A stretch of 64,000 bases of DNA from Citrobacter youngae ATCC 29220 (lineage in GTDB: Bacteria > Pseudomonadota > Gammaproteobacteria > Enterobacterales > Enterobacteriaceae): contig NZ_GG730299.1 in assembly GCF_000155975.1 (NCBI RefSeq), forward strand, positions 992,041 to 1,056,040, given 5' to 3'. The position numbers were made by a program, and so were the translations under genes. Below the pieces are notes generated by a model. It saw nothing but the letters and a program-made list of their open reading frames with translations, did no database searches and was not told the DNA's origin. Shown here in pieces: positions 10,221 through 19,802 of this stretch (its first letter is position 1; each line of letters begins with the position of its first letter).

Positions 10221-10236
10221 CTGTTTTTTTATACAG
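10221..10236 (-). promoter_or_regulatory. LexA box upstream of qnrB
   Basis: CTGTTTTTTTATACAG on the plus strand reads CTGTATAAAAAAACAG toward qnrB, matching the CTG-N10-CAG SOS box. It ends 10 bases before the ATG, the arrangement reported for qnrB genes, which are induced by DNA damage including by fluoroquinolones. Confidence 0.93.
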
Positions 10237-10305
10237 TAATTACATCATGGTAAACTGTTTTAAAGCCACGAGTCAAACCTCGCGCCCAGCATCCGCCACT
10301 GTGCG

Positions 10306-11280
10306 CTAAAGTTGGTGTTTCTTGAGTAACGCGCGAAGCTGATGGTAGGTCAGGCCTAATAACTCAGCGGCTTTTTTCTGATTAAACTTCGCTTGCTGTA
10401 AGCTGGTTTGCAAAAATTCCTTCTCCTGCTGCTGTTGGAATTCACGCAGATCCAGCGGTAATGCGACCGATGCTGTTCGGGTTTCTTGCGCCTGCGGCGG
10501 CGTGGCGTGACGCCTGAATGGGTCAATCACAATCTCATCCAGCGGGTAATCGCTGGTGCCGTGCCGGTAAACCGAGCGTTCCACGACGTTTTTCAGTTCA
10601 CGAATATTGCCCGGCCAACGATAGTGGAGGAGCGTTTCTTTTGCCTCGTCGGTAAAACCCGGAAACAACGGTAAGCCGATCTCGCGGCACATCTGAATGG
10701 CAAAATGTTCGGCCATTAGCATGATATCGCTTTGGCGCTCGCGTAACGGTGGAAGTTGCACCACATCAAAGGCCAGGCGATCCAGCAGGTCCGCGCGGAA
10801 CGTGCCTTCGCTGACCATGCGAGGCAGATCGGCATTGGTTGCGCAGACCAGTCGAACGTTAACCTGCAAAGGCTGGCTGCCGCCGACGCGCTCCAGTTCC
10901 CCGTACTCAATCACGCGCAGCAGTTTTTCCTGGACCAGCATCGGGGCGGTCGCCAGTTCATCAAGAAATAGCGTGCCGCCATCGGCGCGTTCGAAACGAC
11001 CGGGGTGGCGTTTCTGCGCACCGGTAAAAGCTCCCGCTTCATGGCCAAACAGTTCGGAATCAAGTAAATTTTCGTTGAGCGCCGCGCAGTTCAGCGAAAT
11101 AAACGGGCCTTGCCAACGGGTGGAGAGATAGTGCAGGCGGTTAGCGATAAGCTCTTTACCCGTGCCTCGCTCTCCAATGACCAGTACAGGTTTATCCAGC
11201 GGCGCCAGATGAGAAACCTGCTCCAGCACTTCAATAAAACTGTTCGCTTCGCCCAGAAGATTATCTTTGTATCCTGCCAT
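10306..11280 (-). CDS. pspF: Phage-shock-protein operon activator PspF
   Basis: Sigma54 enhancer-binding AAA+ ATPase that activates pspA and pspG; inhibited by PspA. Start chosen at 11280 (MAGYKDNLLGEAN) by analogy with E. coli, giving 324 residues. Walker A GERGTGKE at 36-43, GAFTGA at 83-88 and a C-terminal Fis-type helix-turn-helix (NQKKAAELLGLTYHQLRALL) are present; no N-terminal receiver domain, as normal for PspF. Divergent from pspA. In-frame codons upstream (MVNFI) give a slightly longer alternative. Confidence 0.96.
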   Translation of the reverse strand: MAGYKDNLLGEANSFIEVLEQVSHLAPLDKPVLVIGERGTGKELIANRLHYLSTRWQGPFISLNCAALNENLLDSELFGHEAGAFTGAQKRHPGRFERADGGTLFLDELATAPMLVQEKLLRVIEYGELERVGGSQPLQVNVRLVCATNADLPRMVSEGTFRADLLDRLAFDVVQLPPLRERQSDIMLMAEHFAIQMCREIGLPLFPGFTDEAKETLLHYRWPGNIRELKNVVERSVYRHGTSDYPLDEIVIDPFRRHATPPQAQETRTASVALPLDLREFQQQQEKEFLQTSLQQAKFNQKKAAELLGLTYHQLRALLKKHQL

Positions 11281-11378
11281 GATGAAATTCACCATTTATT
11301 AGTGTTATTCACCAATTTACCCTATTTGTCCCGGCAGGTAAAATTAGATATTTTCAAATAATTCAATTAATTAAAAAG

Positions 11379-11396
11379 TTGGCATGCCAAGTGCAT
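11379..11396 (+). promoter_or_regulatory. Sigma54 promoter of pspABCD
   Basis: TTGGCATGCCAAGTGCAT carries the GG (11381-11382) and GC (11393-11394) dinucleotides exactly ten bases apart, as required for -24/-12 promoters. It lies about 55 bases before pspA. The AT-rich 11340-11378 stretch in front is suitable for IHF bending, and PspF enhancer sites are expected nearer to pspF. Confidence 0.88.
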
Positions 11397-11399
11397 TAG

Positions 11400-12119
<720 letters not shown>

Positions 12120-12173
12120 TAATATCTGGCGGCGCCCGAACGCGTCGCCGCTCATCACCTGTAAGGAGTACTC

Positions 12174-12398
12174 ATGAGCGCGCTATTTCTGGCCATCCCG
12201 TTAACCATCTTTGTGCTGTTCGTCTTACCGATTTGGCTCTGGCTGCACTACAGCAACCGTTCCGGTCGCGGCGAGCTGTCGCAAAGTGAACAACAACGTC
12301 TGGTTGAACTGAACCAGGACGCACAGCGGATGCGTGAGCGCATCCAGGCGCTGGAAGACATCCTGGATGCTGAACATCCAAACTGGAGGGATCGCTAA
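12174..12398 (+). CDS. pspB: Phage shock protein PspB
   Basis: A 74-residue inner-membrane protein with one N-terminal membrane helix (ALFLAIPLTIFVLFVLPIWLW) and a cytoplasmic coiled-coil tail (QRLVELNQDAQRMRERIQALEDIL). With PspC it senses membrane stress and binds PspA to free PspF. AAGGAG stands before the ATG; the stop overlaps the pspC start by one base. Confidence 0.96.
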   Translation: MSALFLAIPLTIFVLFVLPIWLWLHYSNRSGRGELSQSEQQRLVELNQDAQRMRERIQALEDILDAEHPNWRDR

Positions 12399-12757
12399 TG
12401 GGGGGCATTAATCTGAACAAAAAACTGTGGCGTATACCGCAGCAGGGCATGGTGAAAGGGGTTTGCGCAGGCATTGCGCATTATCTCGATGTTCCTGTGA
12501 AGCTGGTGCGGATCCTGGTGGTATTGTCAGTTTTCTTTGGTCTGGCTTTTTTCACCATCGTCGCCTACATCGTACTGACGTTTGTGTTGGATCCCATGCC
12601 GGACAACGTGGTTTCCGGAGAACAACAGCCATCAAGCGGCGAGCTGTTGGATAGCGTCGACCGTGAGCTGGCCGCCAGTGAAAAGCGTTTACGTGAGATG
12701 GAGCGTTATGTGACGTCTGATACCTTTACTTTACGCAGTCGCTTCCGCCAATTGTGA
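12398..12757 (+). CDS. pspC: Phage shock protein PspC
   Basis: Inner-membrane stress sensor and toxin antagonist with PspB, 119 residues. The PspC domain [25 protein letters not shown] is near residues 8-35, followed by a membrane helix ([25 protein letters not shown]) and a charged C-terminus that contacts PspA. Translationally coupled to pspB. Confidence 0.96.
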   Translation: MGGINLNKKLWRIPQQGMVKGVCAGIAHYLDVPVKLVRILVVLSVFFGLAFFTIVAYIVLTFVLDPMPDNVVSGEQQPSSGELLDSVDRELAASEKRLREMERYVTSDTFTLRSRFRQL

Positions 12758-12765
12758 GGATAGCC

Positions 12766-12996
12766 ATGAATAATCGCTGGCAACGTGCCGGGCAAAGGGT
12801 TAAGCCGGGCTTTAAACTAGCAGGTAAGCTGGTGCTTCTGACTGCGCTGCGCTACGGCCCGGCGGGAGTCGCGGGGTGGGCGGTGAAGTCCGTGGCCCGG
12901 CGCCCGCTAAAAATGTTGCTGGCGTTAGCGCTGGAACCTTTGTTGAGCCGGGCAGCGGCAAAATTATCGAAACGCTATTCAGGTAACCAGCCCTGA
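12766..12996 (+). CDS. pspD: Phage shock protein PspD
   Basis: A 76-residue basic, partly amphipathic protein of the psp operon ([20 protein letters not shown] at the start). It matches E. coli PspD over its length; its precise role is unclear. The ATG at 12766 follows GAGGATAGCC. In E. coli pspE comes next; here the ycj cluster follows and pspE lies 14 kb away. Confidence 0.94.
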   Translation: MNNRWQRAGQRVKPGFKLAGKLVLLTALRYGPAGVAGWAVKSVARRPLKMLLALALEPLLSRAAAKLSKRYSGNQP

Positions 12997-13072
12997 TATC
13001 CGAAACGACAAAAGCAAGCAACAATTAGTCAACATTCCCTCAGTTAATTTGCGGCAGCTCACAAATACGATT

Positions 13073-13087
13073 TTTTGGCTGCCAAAA
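13073..13087. promoter_or_regulatory. 15-base palindrome upstream of ycjM
   Basis: TTTTGGC, one central T, then GCCAAAA: a perfect 7-bp-arm palindrome about 50 bases upstream of the ycjM -35 box. With a one-base centre it cannot form a normal hairpin, so a protein-binding site is more likely than a terminator. Which regulator would bind is unknown. Confidence 0.3.
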
Positions 13088-13123
13088 TTCTTTTATAACC
13101 CCCCTCCAGGCCACCTCGGCTGA

Positions 13124-13152
13124 TTGACAGCTTATTTCCGGCAGAGTAGTCT
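13124..13152 (+). promoter_or_regulatory. Putative sigma70 promoter of the ycj operon
   Basis: TTGACA (13124-13129) and TAGTCT (13147-13152) are spaced by 17 bases, predicting transcription from about 13160. The YcjW-type operator begins just after that point, which suits repression by blocking initiation. Confidence 0.6.
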
Positions 13153-13161
13153 CTTGCGTCA

Positions 13162-13175
13162 TGGGACCGCTACCA
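13162..13175. promoter_or_regulatory. Putative YcjW operator O1 before ycjM
   Basis: TGGGACCGCTACCA is an imperfect palindrome with the central CG typical of LacI-family sites. It overlaps the predicted transcription start and precedes the ycjM ATG at 13182. The identical 14-mer recurs before ycjU, and the cluster encodes a LacI-type repressor, YcjW, which in E. coli is reported to control this cluster. Confidence 0.75.
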
Positions 13176-13181
13176 CGAGAA

Positions 13182-14867
13182 ATGAAGGTGAACCAAAAAA
13201 TCCAAAAATGTCTGAGTGAAGTCTATGGCGATACATTTACTTCACTCCACTATGCGGCGCTGATTGCTCGTTTAGATAAATCACAAAAACTAATTAAAAA
13301 ACACCGCAAAGCGCATTGGGATGAGGGCGATGTCGTTCTTATTACCTACGCCGATCAATTTAACGGGGATGATAAAAAACCGCTGCCAACGTTTAATCAG
13401 TTTTACAACGAATGGCTTAAGTCGACATTTTCTCATGTACACCTGTTGCCGTTTTATCCGTGGTCATCGGATGATGGTTTTTCCGTAATTAATTACTATC
13501 AAGTGGCTGAGGAAACCGGCGACTGGAATGATATTAAGCAATTAGGTGAATCCAGTCGACTGATGTTTGATTTTGTTTGTAACCATATGTCAGCTAAAAG
13601 CGAATGGTTTAATAACTATTTGCAGCAGCTTGACGGCTATGAAGATTTCTTTATCGCGATGGATCCTGATACCGATCTGAGCAACGTTACGCGCCCACGC
13701 GCATTGCCGTTACTGACGCCGTTTACGCTGAAAGATAATACGGTGCGTCATCTATGGACGACCTTCAGCGACGACCAGATCGATCTCAACTATGCCAATC
13801 CGTTAGTCTTACTGGCGATGGTCGATGTACTGCTGAACTATCTTGAGCAGGGCGCTGATTATGTCCGCCTGGATGCGGTTGGTTTTATGTGGAAAGAGCC
13901 AGGCACAACCTGTATTCATCTGGAAAAAACGCATCAGCTTATCAAGCTGTTCCGCGCTATTGCCGACTGCGTGGCGCCGGGTACGGCGATCGTTACCGAA
14001 ACGAACGTTCCGCATAAGGATAACATTTCCTATTACGGTAATGGCCGTGATGAGGCCCACATGGTGTACCAGTTCTCGTTACCCCCGTTGGTGCTGCACG
14101 CGGTGCAACGTCAGGATGCGACAACATTGTGCAAGTGGGCGCAATCACTGGAACTGCCATCAAGCGAGACCACATGGTTTAACTTCCTCGCATCGCATGA
14201 CGGCATTGGCCTCAACCCATTGCGGGGTCTGTTACCTGAAGAAGAAATCATGCGGCTGGTGACGGAACTACAGCAGGAAGGCGCCCTGGTTAACTGGAAA
14301 AATAATCCTGATGGTAGCCGCAGTCCATATGAAATTAACGTGACGTATATGGATGCGTTAACCCCGGGGAATAGCAGTAATACTGAACGGTTTGCCCGCT
14401 TTATTCTTGCTCATGCCATTTTGCTGAGTTTCCCCGGCGTACCTGCGATTTACATTCAAAGTATCCTCGGATCGCGCAATGACTATAAAGGTGTGGAGGC
14501 GTTGGGCTATAACCGGGCAATTAACCGTAAAAAATATCATATAAGACAAATAGAAGCGGAACTTGCAGATGAAACCAATTTACGTCACGCTGTTTATCAT
14601 GAGTTATCCCGGTTAATTGTTCTACGACGCAGTAATAAAGCATTCCATCCTGATAGCGATTTCAAGATTAACAGTGTTACAGCGGCCGTTATGCAAATTA
14701 AACGTACGGCAGAAACAGGCGAGGAAATTACCGGATTATTTAATATCAGCGGTCATACGCAAACCATTAGTATTGATATTGAAAATGGATTGGATTTGAT
14801 TAGCGGTAAAACTATTTCTGGTAAGGAATTAACGTTGCACGCCTGGCAGGTCATGTGGGTTAAGTAA
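13182..14867 (+). CDS. ycjM: Glucosylglycerate phosphorylase YcjM (GH13)
   Basis: Sucrose-phosphorylase-like GH13_18 enzyme; the E. coli homologue cleaves 2-O-alpha-glucosylglycerate with phosphate to glucose 1-phosphate and glycerate in the cytoplasm. Start at 13182 (MKVNQKIQKC, 561 residues) is chosen over 13161 because the earlier codons lie inside the operator and the length then fits E. coli (559). Landmarks: LLPFYPWSSDDGFSVINY, VRLDAVGFMWK with the nucleophile Asp, TETNVPH with the acid/base Glu, and FLASHDGIGLNP. First gene of the ycjM-ycjV operon. Confidence 0.92.
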   Translation: MKVNQKIQKCLSEVYGDTFTSLHYAALIARLDKSQKLIKKHRKAHWDEGDVVLITYADQFNGDDKKPLPTFNQFYNEWLKSTFSHVHLLPFYPWSSDDGFSVINYYQVAEETGDWNDIKQLGESSRLMFDFVCNHMSAKSEWFNNYLQQLDGYEDFFIAMDPDTDLSNVTRPRALPLLTPFTLKDNTVRHLWTTFSDDQIDLNYANPLVLLAMVDVLLNYLEQGADYVRLDAVGFMWKEPGTTCIHLEKTHQLIKLFRAIADCVAPGTAIVTETNVPHKDNISYYGNGRDEAHMVYQFSLPPLVLHAVQRQDATTLCKWAQSLELPSSETTWFNFLASHDGIGLNPLRGLLPEEEIMRLVTELQQEGALVNWKNNPDGSRSPYEINVTYMDALTPGNSSNTERFARFILAHAILLSFPGVPAIYIQSILGSRNDYKGVEALGYNRAINRKKYHIRQIEAELADETNLRHAVYHELSRLIVLRRSNKAFHPDSDFKINSVTAAVMQIKRTAETGEEITGLFNISGHTQTISIDIENGLDLISGKTISGKELTLHAWQVMWVK

Positions 14868-14883
14868 TAAAAAGGAATATTTC

Positions 14884-16176
14884 ATGCTTAAAGCTAAAAT
14901 TGTGCTGATTTCAGCACTGGTTTCCTGCGCCCTGGTTTCCGGGTGTAAGGATGATAAAAAATCCTCTGTCTCGATTGAATTTATGCACTCTTCTGTAGAA
15001 CAGGAGCGGCAGGCGGTTATTGCCAAACTGATTGAGCGCTTTGAAAAAGAGAACCCCGGTATCAGCGTCAAACAGGTGCCTGTCGAAGAAGACGCCTACA
15101 ACACCAAAGTGATTACCCTTGCGCGGAGCGGCTCACTTCCTGAAGTCATTGAAACCAGCCATGACTACGCGAAAGTTATGGATAAAGAATCGCTTATCGA
15201 TCGTAAAGCGGTGGCGCAGGTCATCAACGGCGTGGGTGAAAACGCTTTTTATGATGGCGTACTGCGTATTGTGCGTACCGAAGATGGTACCGCGTGGACC
15301 GGGGTGCCCGTCAGCGCCTGGATTGGCGGGGTCTGGTATCGCAAAGATGTACTGGCAAAAGCCGGACTGCAGGAGCCGAAAAACTGGCAGCAACTGCTCG
15401 ACGCGGCGCAGAAGCTAAACGATCCCGCCAACAAAAAATATGGTATTGCGCTTCCCACTGCGGAAAGCGTATTGACCGAACAGTCCTTCTCTCAGTTCGC
15501 GCTCTCTAACCAGGCTAACGTTTTTGATGCGCAGGGAAAGATAACGCTCGACACGCCTGAAATGGCCCAGGCGTTGCAGTATTACCGCCAGCTTGCGATG
15601 AACACCATGCCGGGCTCTAACGACATCATGGAGGTCAAAGACGCTTTCATGAACGGCACTGCGCCGATGGCAATCTATTCCACCTATATCCTCCCGGCGG
15701 TGATTAAAGAGGGGGATCCTGCAAATGTTGGCTTCATGGTGCCGACGGAAAAAAATTCCGCCGTCTACGGCATGTTGACGTCGCTGACCATAACCGCAGG
15801 TCAAAAAACCGAAGAGACAGCAGCCGCCGAGAAATTTGTCACCTTTATGGAACAGGCCGACAACATTGCGGACTGGGTGATGATGTCCCCGGGCGCTGCG
15901 CTCCCGGTCAATAAGGCGGTGGTGAACACCGCAACGTGGAAAGATAACGCCGTTATTAAAGCGCTGGGTGAATTACCCGATCAACTGATTGCCGAACTGC
16001 CGAATATTCAGGTGTTTGGCGCCGTCGGCGATAAGAATTTCACCCGCATGGGCGACGTTACGGGTTCCGGTGTCATAAGCACCATGGTGCACAACGTCAC
16101 GGTAGGAAAAGCCGACCTTTCAACGACGATGAAGGCAAGCCAGAGCAAACTGGATGACCTCGTTGAACAGCGCTAA
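14884..16176 (+). CDS. ycjN: Sugar ABC transporter substrate-binding lipoprotein YcjN
   Basis: A 430-residue family 1 solute-binding protein. The signal ends in the lipobox LVSGC with the lipidated Cys at residue 21, so the protein is anchored rather than free. The mature part has the SBP_bac_1 fold (YNTKVITLARSGSLPEVIE, the TWTGVPVSAWIGGVWYRKD type segment). It delivers a probable glucoside to YcjO/YcjP. Its stop codon shares one base with an upstream in-frame start of ycjO. Confidence 0.93.
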   Translation: MLKAKIVLISALVSCALVSGCKDDKKSSVSIEFMHSSVEQERQAVIAKLIERFEKENPGISVKQVPVEEDAYNTKVITLARSGSLPEVIETSHDYAKVMDKESLIDRKAVAQVINGVGENAFYDGVLRIVRTEDGTAWTGVPVSAWIGGVWYRKDVLAKAGLQEPKNWQQLLDAAQKLNDPANKKYGIALPTAESVLTEQSFSQFALSNQANVFDAQGKITLDTPEMAQALQYYRQLAMNTMPGSNDIMEVKDAFMNGTAPMAIYSTYILPAVIKEGDPANVGFMVPTEKNSAVYGMLTSLTITAGQKTEETAAAEKFVTFMEQADNIADWVMMSPGAALPVNKAVVNTATWKDNAVIKALGELPDQLIAELPNIQVFGAVGDKNFTRMGDVTGSGVISTMVHNVTVGKADLSTTMKASQSKLDDLVEQR

Positions 16177-16196
16177 TGGGGAAATGGAAAGCCGTG

Positions 16197-17078
16197 ATGA
16201 ATAAGTTCTTTTCAGGTCGATCTGATATGCCATTTGCCATGCTGCTGCTGGCGCCCAGCCTGCTTTTGCTGGGTGGCTTAGTCGCGTGGCCGATGATATC
16301 TAACATCGAAATCAGCTTTATGCGTCTGCCGCTTAATCCGAACATTGACTCTACCTTTGTCGGCCTGAGCAACTATATCCGTATCTTAACCGATCCCGGA
16401 TTCTGGCATTCGCTGTGGATGACGGTTTGGTATACCGCGCTGGTTGTTGCCGGGAGTACGGTGCTGGGGCTGGGAGTGGCGATGTTTTTTAACCGCGAGT
16501 TTCGTTTGCGGAAAACGGCGCGCTCGCTGGTCATCCTCTCTTACGTAACGCCATCTATTTCGCTGGTGTTTGCCTGGAAATACATGTTCAACAACGGCTA
16601 CGGCATTGTGAACTATCTCGGCGTGGATCTGCTGCATCTGTACGATCAGGCGCCGTTATGGTTCGACAATCCCGGCAGCAGCTTCGCCCTGGTCGTGCTG
16701 TTCGCCATCTGGCGCTACTTTCCATATGCCTTTATCTCGTTTCTGGCGATTTTACAGACTATTGATAAATCGCTGTATGAGGCGGCGGAAATGGACGGCG
16801 CGAACGCCTGGCAACGGTTTCGTATCGTCACGCTGCCAGCGATCATGCCCGTGCTGGCGACCGTGGTTACGCTGCGTACGATCTGGATGTTCTATATGTT
16901 CGCCGATGTTTATCTGCTGACCACCAAAGTCGATATTCTCGGGGTCTATCTCTATAAAACGGCGTTTGCATTCAATGACCTGGGTAAAGCGGCCGCTATT
17001 TCTGTCGTCCTCTTCGTCATCATTTTCGCTGTTATCCTGCTGACCAGAAAACGGGTGAACCTCAATGGCAATAAATAA
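16197..17078 (+). CDS. ycjO: Sugar ABC transporter permease YcjO
   Basis: MalF/UgpA-type inner-membrane permease, 293 residues from ATG 16197 (MNKFFSGRSDMPFAMLLLAPSLLLL), the E. coli length; an in-frame start seven codons earlier is possible. Six membrane helices and the ATPase-contacting EAA loop YEAAEMDGANAWQRFRIVTLP are visible. It overlaps ycjP by 14 bases and forms the channel with it. Confidence 0.94.
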   Translation: MNKFFSGRSDMPFAMLLLAPSLLLLGGLVAWPMISNIEISFMRLPLNPNIDSTFVGLSNYIRILTDPGFWHSLWMTVWYTALVVAGSTVLGLGVAMFFNREFRLRKTARSLVILSYVTPSISLVFAWKYMFNNGYGIVNYLGVDLLHLYDQAPLWFDNPGSSFALVVLFAIWRYFPYAFISFLAILQTIDKSLYEAAEMDGANAWQRFRIVTLPAIMPVLATVVTLRTIWMFYMFADVYLLTTKVDILGVYLYKTAFAFNDLGKAAAISVVLFVIIFAVILLTRKRVNLNGNK

Positions 17079-17907
17079 GCGCACGCTTGGCCGCATCGGC
17101 TTTTACTGTGGATTAATTGTCTTCCTGGGCATCACGCTATTTCCATTTTTTGTGATGCTGATGACCTCATTTAAAAGCGCAAAAGAGGCGATTTCGCTGC
17201 ATCCCACGCTGTTACCGCAGCAATGGACGCTGGAGCATTACATCGACATCTTTAACCCGATGATCTTCCCGTTTGTTGACTACTTCCGTAATAGCCTGGT
17301 GGTATCGGTCACTTCATCGGTGGTGGCGGTGTTTCTCGGCGTGCTTGGGGCGTATGCGCTTTCCCGCCTGCGTTTTAAGGGACGGATGACCATCAACGCC
17401 AGCTTTTACACGGTGTACATGTTCTCGGGAATTTTGCTGGTGGTGCCGTTGTTCAAAATCATTACGGCGCTCGGCATTTATGACACCGAAATGGCGTTGA
17501 TTATCACCATGGTGACCCAAACGCTGCCGACAGCCGTGTTCATGCTGAAAAGCTATTTCGACACCATTCCGGATGAGATTGAAGAAGCCGCGATGATGGA
17601 CGGTTTGAATCGTCTGCAAATTATCTTTCGCATCACCGTGCCGTTGGCGATGTCTGGTCTGGTTTCGGTCTTTGTGTACTGCTTTATGGTCGCGTGGAAT
17701 GACTATCTGTTTGCCTCGATTTTCCTCTCCAGCGCCAGCAATTTTACTTTACCGGTCGGTCTGAACGCGCTGTTCAGTACGCCTGACTATATCTGGGGAC
17801 GCATGATGGCCGCGTCGTTAGTCACCGCATTACCGGTGGTCATTATGTATGCGCTTTCCGAACGTTTTATTAAGAGTGGTTTGACCGCAGGCGGCGTGAA
17901 AGGCTAA
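17065..17907 (+). CDS. ycjP: Sugar ABC transporter permease YcjP
   Basis: MalG/UgpE-type permease, 280 residues, matching E. coli length. Helices begin at IGFYCGLIVFLGITLFPFFV; the EAA loop reads IEEAAMMDGLNRLQIIFRITVP and the C-terminus ends with SGLTAGGVKG, the usual ending of this family. Partner of YcjO; energised by YcjV, encoded seven genes later. Confidence 0.95.
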   Translation: MAINKRTLGRIGFYCGLIVFLGITLFPFFVMLMTSFKSAKEAISLHPTLLPQQWTLEHYIDIFNPMIFPFVDYFRNSLVVSVTSSVVAVFLGVLGAYALSRLRFKGRMTINASFYTVYMFSGILLVVPLFKIITALGIYDTEMALIITMVTQTLPTAVFMLKSYFDTIPDEIEEAAMMDGLNRLQIIFRITVPLAMSGLVSVFVYCFMVAWNDYLFASIFLSSASNFTLPVGLNALFSTPDYIWGRMMAASLVTALPVVIMYALSERFIKSGLTAGGVKG

Positions 17908-17934
17908 GCGGCCAGTTTAATTAAGGAGTTGTAA

Positions 17935-18987
17935 ATGAAGAAGTTAGTTGCCACCGAACCGCGCGTTGCAGCGCTGGTGGAATATGAAGACAGAGCGGTA
18001 TCCGCCAATGAAGTGAAAGTCCGCGTTCGTTTTGGCGCACCAAAACATGGCACTGAAGTGGTCGATTTTCGCGCTGCCAGTCCGTTTATTGATGAAGATT
18101 TTAACGGCGAATGGCAAATGTTTATGCCGCGTGCGGAAGGGGCGCCGCGCGGAATTGAATTCGGTAAATTCCAGCTTGGCAACATGGTCGTGGGCGACGT
18201 CATTGAGTGTGGCAGCGATGTGACCGACTACGCCGTTGGCGATTCAGTTTGCGGCTACGGCCCACTGGCGGAAACGGTAATCTTTAATGCCGTGAATAAC
18301 TACAAACTGCGCAAAATGCCGGAAGGCAGTTCGTGGAAAAATGCCGTGTGCTATGACCCGGCACAGTTCGCCATGAGCGGTGTACGCGATGCCAATGTGC
18401 GCGTCGGCGACTTTGTGGTCATCGTCGGGTTAGGGGCAATTGGCCAGATCGCCGTGCAACTGGCTAAAAAAGCGGGAGCGTCAGTGGTGATTGGTGTGGA
18501 TCCGATTGCCCATCGCTGTGATATCGCGCGTCGTCATGGGGCTGATTTCTGCCTGAATCCGATTGGCACCGACGTGGGAATGGAAATTAAAAAGCTGACC
18601 GGCAAACAGGGCGCAGATGTGATCATCGAAACCAGCGGCTATGCGGATGCGCTGCAATCAGCGTTACGCGGGCTGGCCTATGGCGGCACCATCTCCTATG
18701 TCGCCTTCGCTAAGCCTTTTGCCGAAGGATTTAACCTGGGCCGTGAAGCGCACTTCAACAACGCCAAAATCGTCTTCTCCCGCGCCTGCAGCGAACCTAA
18801 TCCAGATTATCCGCGCTGGAGCCGCAAGCGTATCGAGGAGACCTGCTGGGAACTGCTGATGAACGGTTATCTGAACTGTGAGGATCTTATCGATCCGGTA
18901 GTCACCTTCGCCAGTAGCCCGGAGAGCTATATGCAGTATGTCGATCGCCACCCGGAAAAGAGCATCAAAATGGGCGTGACGTTTTAA
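17935..18987 (+). CDS. ycjQ: Zinc-dependent guloside dehydrogenase YcjQ
   Basis: A 350-residue MDR-family dehydrogenase. The E. coli homologue oxidises or reduces C3 of D-gulosides (3-keto-D-guloside) with NAD. Visible: an Rossmann motif VGLGAIGQIAVQLAKKAG (about residues 163-180) and the catalytic-domain GDSVCGYGP segment. It works with YcjR and YcjS in turning gulosides into glucosides. AAGGAG stands eight bases before the ATG. Confidence 0.92.
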   Translation: MKKLVATEPRVAALVEYEDRAVSANEVKVRVRFGAPKHGTEVVDFRAASPFIDEDFNGEWQMFMPRAEGAPRGIEFGKFQLGNMVVGDVIECGSDVTDYAVGDSVCGYGPLAETVIFNAVNNYKLRKMPEGSSWKNAVCYDPAQFAMSGVRDANVRVGDFVVIVGLGAIGQIAVQLAKKAGASVVIGVDPIAHRCDIARRHGADFCLNPIGTDVGMEIKKLTGKQGADVIIETSGYADALQSALRGLAYGGTISYVAFAKPFAEGFNLGREAHFNNAKIVFSRACSEPNPDYPRWSRKRIEETCWELLMNGYLNCEDLIDPVVTFASSPESYMQYVDRHPEKSIKMGVTF

Positions 18988-19003
18988 TTAAGGAATGCAG
19001 AAA

Positions 19004-19792
19004 ATGAAAATCGGAACACAGAATCAGGCTTTTTTCCCGGAAAATATTCTTGAGAAATTCCGTTACATCAAAGAGATGGGATTTGATGGTTTTGAAATTG
19101 ACGGCAAATTGCTGGTCAATAATCTTGAAGAAGTGAAAGCGGCGATCAAAGAAACGGGTTTGCCCGTGACCACCGCCTGCGGGGGATATGACGGTTGGAT
19201 CGGTGATTTTATCGAAGAACGTCGTTTGAATGGGTTACAGCAGATCACCCGTATTCTCGAAGCGCTTGCCGAAGTGGGCGGACAAGGCATCATTGTCCCT
19301 GCCGCATGGGGGATGTTTACCTTCCGTTTGCCGCCGATGACCTCTCCACGTAGCCTGGCGGGCGATCGTAAAGCAGTCAGTGATTCATTGATTTATCTGG
19401 ATAAGGTCGCGGAACGTACGGGGACGGTGGTGTATCTGGAGCCGCTCAATCGCTATCAGGATCATATGATCAACACGCTGGCGGATGCCCGCCGCTACAT
19501 CGTGGAAAACAACCTGAAGCATGTGCAAATCATTGGTGATTTTTACCACATGAATATCGAAGAAGACGATATGGCGCAGGCGCTGCACGATAATCGCGAT
19601 CTGTTGGGTCACGTGCATATTGCGGATAACCATCGTTATCAGCCGGGAAGCGGTACGCTGGATTTCTCTGCGCTGTTTGACCAACTGCGTGAAGATAATT
19701 ACCAGGGTTACGTGGTGTATGAAGGGCGTGTACGGGCGGAGAACCTGCCGGAAGCGTACCGTCAGTCGCTGGCCTGGCTGCGTACCTGCTAA
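19004..19792 (+). CDS. ycjR: 3-keto-guloside C4 epimerase YcjR
   Basis: A 262-residue TIM-barrel (xylose isomerase-like/IolE-type) metal-dependent epimerase. E. coli YcjR converts 3-keto-gulosides to 3-keto-glucosides. Metal-ligand segments VVYLEPLNRY, HVQIIGDFYHMN and HVHIADNHRYQPG are visible. Start at ATG 19004 (MKIGTQNQAFFP) fits the AAGGA ribosome binding site better than the in-frame ATG at 18995 and gives the E. coli length. Confidence 0.93.
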   Translation: MKIGTQNQAFFPENILEKFRYIKEMGFDGFEIDGKLLVNNLEEVKAAIKETGLPVTTACGGYDGWIGDFIEERRLNGLQQITRILEALAEVGGQGIIVPAAWGMFTFRLPPMTSPRSLAGDRKAVSDSLIYLDKVAERTGTVVYLEPLNRYQDHMINTLADARRYIVENNLKHVQIIGDFYHMNIEEDDMAQALHDNRDLLGHVHIADNHRYQPGSGTLDFSALFDQLREDNYQGYVVYEGRVRAENLPEAYRQSLAWLRTC

Positions 19793-19802
19793 GAGGATCT
19801 CC

